Source of the DNA: Paralvinella palmiformis
Taxonomy: Eukaryota > Annelida > Polychaeta > Terebellida > Alvinellidae
DNA: 64,000 bases
Direction: 5' to 3'
NCBI GenBank assembly: GCA_025642065.1
Contig: JAODUP010000940.1
Coordinates: 1-64,000 of the forward strand
The position numbers and the translations under genes were made by a program. Below the pieces are notes generated by a model, which had not been told where the DNA came from, did no database searches, and saw nothing but the letters and a program-made list of their open reading frames with translations. This document shows positions 56,910 to 64,000 of this stretch, piece after piece. How positions within the stretch are numbered: position 1 is the first letter of the stretch; the number at the start of each line of letters is the position of its first letter.

Positions 56910-59900
56910 CGCGTGTGCGTGCGCGCGAGCGCGTGTGTGCGTGCGTGCGTGTTACAGTTAATCTATATAATCTGTATAATATGTATATTATCTGAAATTT
57001 TCGGTTAATAGGTATCAAATCTCAGTTAGAAATAGATGTACTACCTGAAAATTTCACGTAATATACATATATTACCTGATTATACAAATTAACTGTAACA
57101 CTCCGGGGTCGTTCGCCACCAAGTTGTTTTCGCCATCGGGATCATTCGCCACCGACGGCCGGGTTTATACAAACATTCGGTGTAATAACGTACTTCGTAC
57201 ATCGACAAGTGGTTTACCGCGAAATGTTATAACTGTATTTGTTGTTGATTCCCGTCAATAAATTATGGATTATATCTGGTAAATATGATTAGATATACTA
57301 ATTTGTGCCAGTTATAGGTCTGATTGTCTATTTAAGATAGTTACTGACAGCAGATAAATGGCAGATATATCGGTGGTGATGGTTAAGGGCGTCGTTCTTG
57401 AAACCTAAAAGAGTTTGATTTCCGAAAAAGTGTTCGAAATTTTCACTGGAAATATTTCTCGACTCACAGTATCGTGGGTGGTTAACCACTTTTATGGCTA
57501 GGTGGTGTTAGTGAAGTAAATAAGAAAATCTCAATAGACACCATCACGAGTATTTCGACTCCATGTTTCGGTATTTCCTAGCGGTATCCCCCCCCCGCGC
57601 CTTTCCGTATTTTCCCCATCCCCCCCCCTCAACTTTCCCTATTTCTCCCCCGAGACTGAAAATATTTTATATTTTGATTGAGTTGAAATAAATCGCTCAA
57701 ACATTGGCAGACATCTTTGTTGACAGATGTTGACAGATGTTGGCATAAACATTAAACATGTCTACTTTAAGTTTTGTGATCCACGTCATAAAGAAGATAT
57801 TATATGACAGAACATGTAAATGATAATATTTTTTTCTCATCTGACTTTCGGCCGCTCAGTAAAAATGTCTTCGTCACGTGATCAGAGATCGTGGAATAAT
57901 TTCAATCCAACACAAGACAATTTTATTGACGACATAAAAAATAATAACCTTGAAATATTATTGTACAACATAGATATTAATGGCGTAAATTGTCCATAGA
58001 TTGTGTGCGCGCGCGCGCGCGCGTCTGTATGCACGGATGCGCGCGCGTGTTTGAGTACATTTTTATAGTTAGTACACAAGTGACTGGTTTAATACGAGTA
58101 CAATATAAATGTAGAGTTTAGGGAGGTTGCCCTGGTACGACGTATATAAGGGATGAGCTCATTTATTAGCTATAAGTTTATTATAATTGACTAGACACAA
58201 TCATAATTAGTCAGATAACATTATTATAACAACAACAATATTATAATAATGTAAATATATAATTATAAAATAACTGAGATGACGATTAGAGATTTTTGTG
58301 ATAATTGTTGGAAAGACAACGATTGATAAACACAAAATGGCTGAGGATATGATTTGAGTTCTTTACCCTCAACGCTGATCATAACTGAGACGTACCTCAG
58401 AAACAACATATCTTTAGGGGGGAAATACCTCAGAAACAACATATCTTAGGGGAAAAATACCTCAGAAACAACATATCTTAGGGGAAAAATACCTCAGAAA
58501 CAACATATCTTAGGGGCGAAATACCTCAGAAACAACATATCTTAGGAACTCAGAAACAACATATCTTTAGGGGAAAAATACCTCAGAAACAACATATCTT
58601 AGGGGCGAAATACTTCAGAAACAACATATCTTTAGGGGTAAAAATTACCTCATAGAATAACTCATGAAAAGTTATATTTTGTTAATTGTAATTTGAGCTA
58701 CTTTGCTGAATATTAGAGAATGTATCATCAGATATTGTGCTATTATAGTGTATATATTGTTCCATTATAGTGTAGATACTGTGCCATTATAGTGTATATA
58801 TTGTTCCATTATAGTGTAGAAATTGTGCCATTATAGTGTATATATTGTTCCATTATAGTGTAGATATTGTGCCATTATAGTGTATATATTGTTCCATTAT
58901 AGTGTAGATATTGTGCCATTATAGTGTAGATATTGTGCCATTATAGTGTAGATATTGTGCCATTATAGTGTATATATTGTTCCATTATAGTGTAGATATT
59001 GTGCCATTATAGCGTAGATATTTTGCCATTATATTAGATATTGTGCCATTATAGTGTATATATTGTTCCATTATAGTGTAGATATTGTGCCATTATAGTG
59101 TATATATTGTTCCATTATAGTGTAGATATTGTGCCATTATAGTGTAGATATTGTGCCATTATAGTGTAGATATTGTGCCATTATAGTGTATATATTGTTC
59201 CATTATAGTGTAGATATTGTGCCATTATAGTGTAGATATTGTGCCATTATAGTGTAGATATTGTGCCATTATAGTGTATATATTGTTCCATTATAGTGTA
59301 GATATTGTGCCATTATAGCGTAGATGCTGTGCAACCATTGTATTAGTTATTCAGTCAACATAGTGTTAGATAGTGCCACAATAGTGTTAAATAGTGCCTC
59401 ATCCTAGTGTATTCAATGCTCCACTTGTCTAAGATTTATTTCTGTTAAATACTATATTACGGTATATTAGAGCTGAACTCTGACCTATGACACCCCATTG
59501 CGACATTATAATACAACCTTGACCTTTATTTGGAGCAGTTTTTCAGGTCAGTACGTGGAGCTATTCTATTTATCTCATTTGAACAACAAAAAGACATTCA
59601 TAATCGCTCACACGGAGTCACATCTGTAAACTTCGTATTAAAACAGTCTTGTTGATGTTTAGGGAAAAGGGGGTGGACTCATCCTTAACGAATGGTATTT
59701 AGTTACAACCATCTTCCTATATTGCGCATCTTTTATATTTGGATTGAATTTAAAAATTGACCAAACATTGACAGGCATTGATAATATATGTTGATTGGCA
59801 GATGTTGATTGGCAGATGTTGATTGACAGATGTTGATTGACAGATGTTAAATGACAAATATTAGTTGACATATGTTGATTGACAGATGTTGATTGACAGA

Positions 59901-60455
59901 TGTTGATTGACAGATGTTGATTGACAGATGTTGATTGACATGTGTTAATTGACATATGTTGATTGACATATGTTAAATGACAAATATTAGTTGACAGATG
60001 TTATTTGACAGATATTGGTTGACAGGTGTTGATTGACAGATATTGGTTGACAGATTTTAATGCCATAACAGATCCAGAAGACACTAACACCGTCCTATGA
60101 TGTGATTCTAAACTCTTCCCTAGGTCCCAGATCCCGAAAGATCAAGCGACACGACCGGCACGTTGACGAGAAGCGCCCCCGTACGGCGTTCACGAACGAA
60201 CAGCTGGCGGCACTAAAGCGAGAGTTCGACGAGAATCGTTATCTGACAGAAGACAGACGTCAGAGGTTGGCGAAAGAGCTACAACTAAACGAATCTCAGA
60301 TCAAAATATGGTTCCAGAACAAACGCGCCAAAATGAAAAAGGCTTCCGGACACCGGAATGGCCTGGCACTCCAGCTAATGGCCCAAGGACTTTATAACCA
60401 CTCGACGATCCCGATTGCGGAAGACGAGAACACTGACGTCACAAAGACGTCCTAG
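54842..60455 (+). CDS. en: Engrailed homeodomain transcription factor (two coding exons)
   Basis: Spliced CDS 54842-55358 and 60124-60455, intron GT/AG of 4765 bp, 282 aa. Engrailed is a nuclear repressor that patterns segments, neurons and, in molluscs, shell-gland borders. Seen in order: MDFSSDNGR start (ATG with A at -3, G at +4); EH1 Groucho-binding motif [14 protein letters not shown] (residues 45-58); low-complexity middle; EH2 [18 protein letters not shown] (155-172), with the Trp pair that contacts PBC/Exd partners; EH3 GPRSRKIKR (173-181), where the intron splits Gly173 as in other engrailed genes; homeodomain 188-247 with W48, F49, Q50, N51 ([14 protein letters not shown]); EH5 [16 protein letters not shown] after it. 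Q50 predicts TAATTA-type sites. Short for an En protein because the N-terminal low-complexity part is small. The sequence also has unusually many CRE-like TGACGTCA words, one in exon 1 and one at the stop. Confidence 0.98.
55545..55720. repeat. (GT)n, (GA)n and (TA)n microsatellites in en intron
   Basis: GT 55547-55610, GA 55611-55643, TA 55677-55720. Confidence 0.95.
55860..56185. promoter_or_regulatory. Candidate intronic enhancer or boundary in en
   Basis: Complex 320-bp island. It contains a K50-type TAATCCC (55930-55936), an AP-1-like TGACTCA (55943-55949), two CTCF-like motifs (inverse AGATGGCGCTAAA at 55962-55974; CCGCTAGAGGGCA at 56101-56113), ATTAATGG and CAATTAG (56084-56090). Surrounded by repeats on both sides. 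Confidence 0.4.
56186..56645. other. en intron, AT-rich part
   Basis: A TTTG-rich simple stretch (56320-56370); nothing else. Confidence 0.5.
56648..56822 (+). mobile_element. tRNA-derived SINE, family A, well preserved, in en intron
   Basis: Head GCCTCCGTGGTCTAGTTGGT and AGTGCGTTGGACCGCAGATC, B-box TAGTTCGAACCTCGG, body GGGCATATCTGAAGGGTGTT, tail ACAAAAGTGGCCGTAAAACC. The clearest copy of the family in the window. Confidence 0.9.
56864..56952. repeat. (AT)n(GT)n microsatellite
   Basis: TA run then GT/GC run. Confidence 0.95.
57095..57170. repeat. GTTCGCCACC phrase repeat
   Basis: GGGTCGTTCGCCACC, TTTTCGCCATC and GGATCATTCGCCACC in tandem; resembles the phrase-built ends of the fold-back elements at 43.6 and 47.1 kb. 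The opposite end is not found. Confidence 0.45.
57400..57500 (+). mobile_element. Family B SINE fragment
   Basis: TTTCTCGACTCACAGTATCG and TGGGTGGTTAACCAC match the family B core. Confidence 0.65.
57501..58390. other. en intron, non-coding
   Basis: Poly-C runs near 57590-57630, a GCGCGC run at 58004-58022 and a diverged TGTTGACAGATG pair at 57720-57740. No gene. Confidence 0.5.
58392..58645. repeat. 31-bp minisatellite in en intron
   Basis: Eight units containing CTCAGAAACAACATATCTTA and GGGGAAAAATAC. Confidence 0.95.
58735..59330. repeat. 22-bp minisatellite with 44-bp higher-order pattern
   Basis: About 27 units of two types: TATTGTTCCATTATAGTGTA and TATTGTGCCATTATAGTGTA, in partly regular alternation, some blocks of type 2 only. 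Confidence 0.97.
59331..59775. other. en intron between minisatellites
   Basis: Non-repetitive AT-rich sequence, nothing recognised. Confidence 0.5.
59778..60060. repeat. 14-bp minisatellite just upstream of the homeobox exon
   Basis: About 19 units of TTGATTGACAGATG, ending 63 bp before the splice acceptor of en exon 2. Each unit holds a TGACAG word (Meis/TGIF-type half site). Confidence 0.95.
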
Positions 60456-61140
60456 TCGAGTCGGCCGCGGGTCGGTCGCGAAACTCGGCCGTTTCCACTA
60501 GATGGCACCACCATCAGCAGCGATGGCGTCGGCGAGGTGTCTCGGTGACGTCACAGTCGGCGTCGGCCAGGCGTTGTTGTTGTGACGCGAGCGGCGTCTC
60601 TCGATGAAGTCACGATCGTCATTCATCTCGGTGAGGTGATGGTGACGTCATCGAACCGTTACGAGTCCGCAATACGTCACTACTAGTGTGGTGACGTCGT
60701 CTACGTGAGAGAATATTGGAAACATTTGATGACGATCAACACAACATATCATGTAAAATGTCTAAAGTCTGTCATCATATTTTGTTCATGGAACTTTGCC
60801 GAATACCAATCGAAGATGACGTCGTAGCGACTTCCGGCTGTATTTTGGCAGACGACAACATGGCTGTTTAGGGTCTATACATTACATAATTTGGTGTATT
60901 TTCCGCTATTTCTAGGTCAAAATATTATGAAATATTTGTTATTATAATGTTTATGTTTTGACCTGTTTAATATATATGTATAGTGTACATATATGTATGT
61001 GAGCGTATGCATGTTTTAGGTGTATATGTGTACATGCGTTCGTACGTGTATATTTGTATACCTTCGGTATGTTATGTATGACCAAGATGTTTTATTGATG
61101 ACGATATTATCAATAATAAAAATATTATAATTATCTACTC
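60456..61140 (+). other. Probable en 3'UTR
   Basis: GC-rich to about 60850, then AT-rich, ending at AATAAA (61115-61120). CRE or CRE-like words TGACGTCA/TGACGTCG at 60546, 60643, 60692 and 60817. A CTCF-like CCACTAGATGGCACCA is at 60495-60510. Confidence 0.55.
61115..61120 (+). terminator. Candidate polyadenylation signal of en
   Basis: AATAAA about 660 bp after the stop codon, followed within 20-40 bp by T/G-containing sequence. Confidence 0.45.
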
Positions 61141-61214
61141 TCTTGGGTTATTAATAATAAATATGATATTTGGTGAGAAATATCGCATGACACACCAAAT
61201 ACCACGACACCCTC

Positions 61215-61218
61215 CCCC

Positions 61219-61268
<50 letters not shown>
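61215..61268. repeat. (CT)n(AT)n microsatellite
   Basis: CT run then AT run. Confidence 0.95.
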
Positions 61269-61271
<3 letters not shown>

Positions 61272-61617
61272 TGGATGGAAATGTTGCCCCATTCTTCTCA
61301 CTAACTGACTGTTTGTCTTCTACTTCTCTCACTATCTCTCTTTCATAAATTATCCCACAACGGTTGGCCATGCCCGATCACGTGACACATTATCTACGTG
61401 GTCGACGTGGGTGGGCGGGATAGGTTACGCCGAAATGCCACGTGACCATCGCACATTTTGCGCTAGCGATAATAATTACGTCACTGACTGACGTTTGTGT
61501 TGTAAACATGTCGAAAATGACGTTTATTCAATTTATTTCGTCGTCATATTTACACGACATCCATTTCCTGATTAATGTTTGTTTAACAGCGCTTGAAAAT
61601 TCTTTTTAAAATTCGTA

Positions 61618-61661
<44 letters not shown>

Positions 61662-62090
61662 ACTGTTTACTATTTGTTAACAACATTATATTTCAAGAAG
61701 CCAGAACCTCACATTTCCTGTTTCTCTTCGTCTTCTTATTACAACCAAATGTTGTATTTTCATTCGTTCTTGTCGGTATTAAGTAAAGACATTCGGACAA
61801 CGAGGTACATGGATTTTTCGCGGTGGGGCGGGTTGTGGTGATATGGGGTTAATCTGCCACTTTCAATTTCGAAAACAGAGAAATCAATCTTGGTGACGGC
61901 TGTTAAGTTTAACTGACTCTTCCTTTTCAAATGCTTAGACACGACACCAAAGAAAAAAAGAGGATTTCGTTTGTACTAAACAGATTTTAAATGCCCCCAA
62001 ACACCTCCCCCCCCCGACACACGCACACATACGCACACACACACACATATATACAACATACAGTAAGGGATTGCATCAAACCATGTTTTA
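61269..62090. other. Intergenic stretch downstream of en
   Basis: No gene. (AT)n at 61622-61658; 61380-61520 is complex and GC-richer (CACGTGAC words at 61378 and 61439), otherwise nothing. Confidence 0.5.
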
Positions 62091-62094
62091 AATC

Positions 62095-62320
62095 CAGTCT
62101 TTTATACTAAGAGTCCTCTATTGTATCAAGACTCGTCTAATGTACCAAGAGTCGTCTAATGTACCAAGAGTCGTCTGATATACCAAGAGTTTATTGTACC
62201 AAGAGTCGTCTGTTGTATCAAGAGTCGTCTGTTGTACCAAGAGTCGTCTGTTGTACGAAAAGTCGTCTGTTTTACCAAATGTCGTCTGTTTTACCAAAAG
62301 TCGTCTGCTGTACCATTGTT
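62095..62320. repeat. 19-bp minisatellite
   Basis: About 11 units of ACCAAGAGTCGTCTGTTGT with variants. Confidence 0.95.
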
Positions 62321-62409
62321 AGAAATACAAAACTAACAATATGCTAAACATAAACAAAATGTCACGTGATTTATATTCACATAGCCGGTAAAGGTTTGGT
62401 AAATTAGTT

Positions 62410-62470
62410 ACACACACACACACACACACACGAGAGAGAGAGAGAGAAACACACACACACATACACACAC
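62410..62470. repeat. (AC)n(GA)n microsatellite
   Basis: AC, GA, AC runs. Confidence 0.95.
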
Positions 62471-62825
62471 AGCCGGTAATTTCCTAACATCACTGACTGT
62501 CTCACGTAAATAACTCGGTCAAATAACTGCCAGAGATAACCTTCTTTGATCATTGAGCCATTACTAGACACCAGACAGCCAAACGATAGTAGATATATGA
62601 CTGAAAACCTCAAATAGCTCGCTAAATTAGAGGCTGAATGAGATCTGTAGATATTTAGCGGTGAAATGTCGACATTCGGTGAGAAAATCACAGTAATATC
62701 GGAGTTATTTGTATAACAAGACTAGCGTGTCATGTTAACAAAATAGTCACCAGGTGTCACTAGTAGACAGCGGAGATGTTGGTTTTTATGGTAATTATTG
62801 TTAATTTTGTGGAGAAATGACGAGG
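62471..62825. other. Intergenic stretch
   Basis: Nothing recognised. Confidence 0.5.
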
Positions 62826-62829
<4 letters not shown>

Positions 62830-62856
<27 letters not shown>

Positions 62857-62954
62857 AATATATATATATATATATATATATACATTCGCACGCGTGAGTG
62901 TTTGTGTATTTGTGTGTGTATTTGTATGTATATGCATGCGTGTGTGTGTGTGTA

Positions 62955-63002
<48 letters not shown>

Positions 63003-63082
63003 TTATGGTTTTGTTGTTCGGGGAGAATCCCCAGGCTATCGCTTAATCAGCACAACCTATTGTGTGTGTGTGTTTGTGTGTG

Positions 63083-63114
<32 letters not shown>

Positions 63115-63145
63115 GTGTTTTGTGTGTGTGTGTGTGTGTGCTATA
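62830..63145. repeat. Microsatellite mosaic (CT, TA, GT) with a SINE fragment
   Basis: CT 62830-62855, TA 62858-62882, GT-rich 62895-62955, TA 62956-62988, GT 62989-63002, then a family B SINE 3' end fragment (63005-63060, minus, with GGGGAGAATCCCCAGGCTAT), then GT, TA and GT again to 63142. Confidence 0.85.
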
Positions 63146-64000
63146 CACCAATACCCATATGTTTAGGTATAACACAATACCTGATCTATCTATATCAATC
63201 ACTATATTGGCCCGTGGGCCGTTCAAGTGACCCAGACCCTCCACAACCCCCCCGGGATATGCCTTCTGTTACTGTGATCCGCCCCTGTGGGCCTTTGCTG
63301 TTATAGCAATCCGCCCCTCTGAGCTACCCTGTGCGCCTACACCGCCCCCTGGGGGATGTATCAAGTATCAGTTCTTAGGATTGTTTCAGTAAAATATATT
63401 TAGATGGTGAGATTAGTGTTTATATTCTATGATAACAAAATCTATTGGTCGTTAGGACACATCCTGCACCAGTAGTAAACTAGCACCGAACCCAGATATA
63501 ATGGTAGACTAAACCATGATCTGCTGTGTGCAGTTAAGTGGATCGGCGAGAAGGTGGTAGAGACAAGTTGCGTGGAGCTGATTAGAACTGTGTATCATAG
63601 AGTAATGTTGTGTATTGTGGAACTCCGTGATGTAACATGGAACTCCGTGATGTATTGTGGAATTAGGTGGTGTATTGTGGAACTCCGTGGTGTATTGTGG
63701 ATTTGTATGATGTGTAATTAACGGATGGTGTGTGTTGTACAGATATGCTGTCTTTTATGGAGCTGTGTTATATGTATTGTGATACATATATTTTGTGTTG
63801 TGCATTTTGGTGCTTGATGTGTATTATATGGCCACGTCGTGTACTATGAAGCCTTGTACTTACTGTACAATTGGTCGATACATATCAGGATCTAGAACTA
63901 GTTTGATGCTTGACTGGTCAAAGTATGAGAGATAAAGGTCATCTAAGGTCATTACTTTGATCTCGATCACCGACACATTCTTATTGTTAGCCAACACCAG
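63146..64000. other. Right edge, intergenic
   Basis: No gene. A short tandem of TATTGTGGAACTCCGTGATG units lies at 63605-63715; a CCGCCCCTGTGGG/CCGCCCCTCTGAG pair at 63278-63325. Confidence 0.5.

Overview
This is animal nuclear DNA, most likely from a mollusc, perhaps a gastropod. The evidence is spliced genes with GT/AG introns, AT-rich non-coding DNA crowded with microsatellites and minisatellites, tRNA-derived SINEs, hAT, TA-TIR and TTAA-type DNA transposons, decayed non-LTR retrotransposons, and an engrailed protein with all the classical En domains. The phylum is an inference from repeat style and protein divergence; species cannot be read from the window. There is no CRISPR array, operon or prokaryotic feature.

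Layout. 1-9 kb: a decayed LINE at the left edge, a repeat with a second copy at 51.8 kb, tRNA-like SINEs, a TRIM-like pseudogene with several lesions (2.99-5.13 kb), a 32-bp minisatellite and a TIR transposon whose longer relative sits at 39.5 kb. 9.0-26.8 kb: a complete 10-exon Lunapark gene (LNPK, 349 aa, + strand). Its introns hold two hAT transposase remnants, inverted SINE copies and a 1.4-kb G-rich/C-rich minisatellite. 27-54.8 kb: a gene desert with SINEs, nested transposons, a LINE remnant, a hAT-like MITE, long satellite arrays and several islands of complex sequence that look like regulatory DNA. 54.8-60.5 kb: engrailed (+ strand), two coding exons, 282 aa, with EH1, EH2 and EH3 regions, a complete homeodomain and EH5. 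Its 4.8-kb intron holds one candidate regulatory island and then three minisatellites in front of the homeobox exon. 61-64 kb: UTR end, microsatellites and small tandem repeats.

The two intact genes act separately. LNPK shapes ER three-way junctions; En is a Q50 homeodomain repressor. Their adjacency is the interesting point, because vertebrate LNPK sits beside EVX2-HOXD and En belongs to the ancestral extended-Hox group, so the desert between them may be an old regulatory landscape. The sharpest oddity is a 23-bp exact copy of the engrailed start-codon region 2.1 kb upstream, next to a TA microsatellite.
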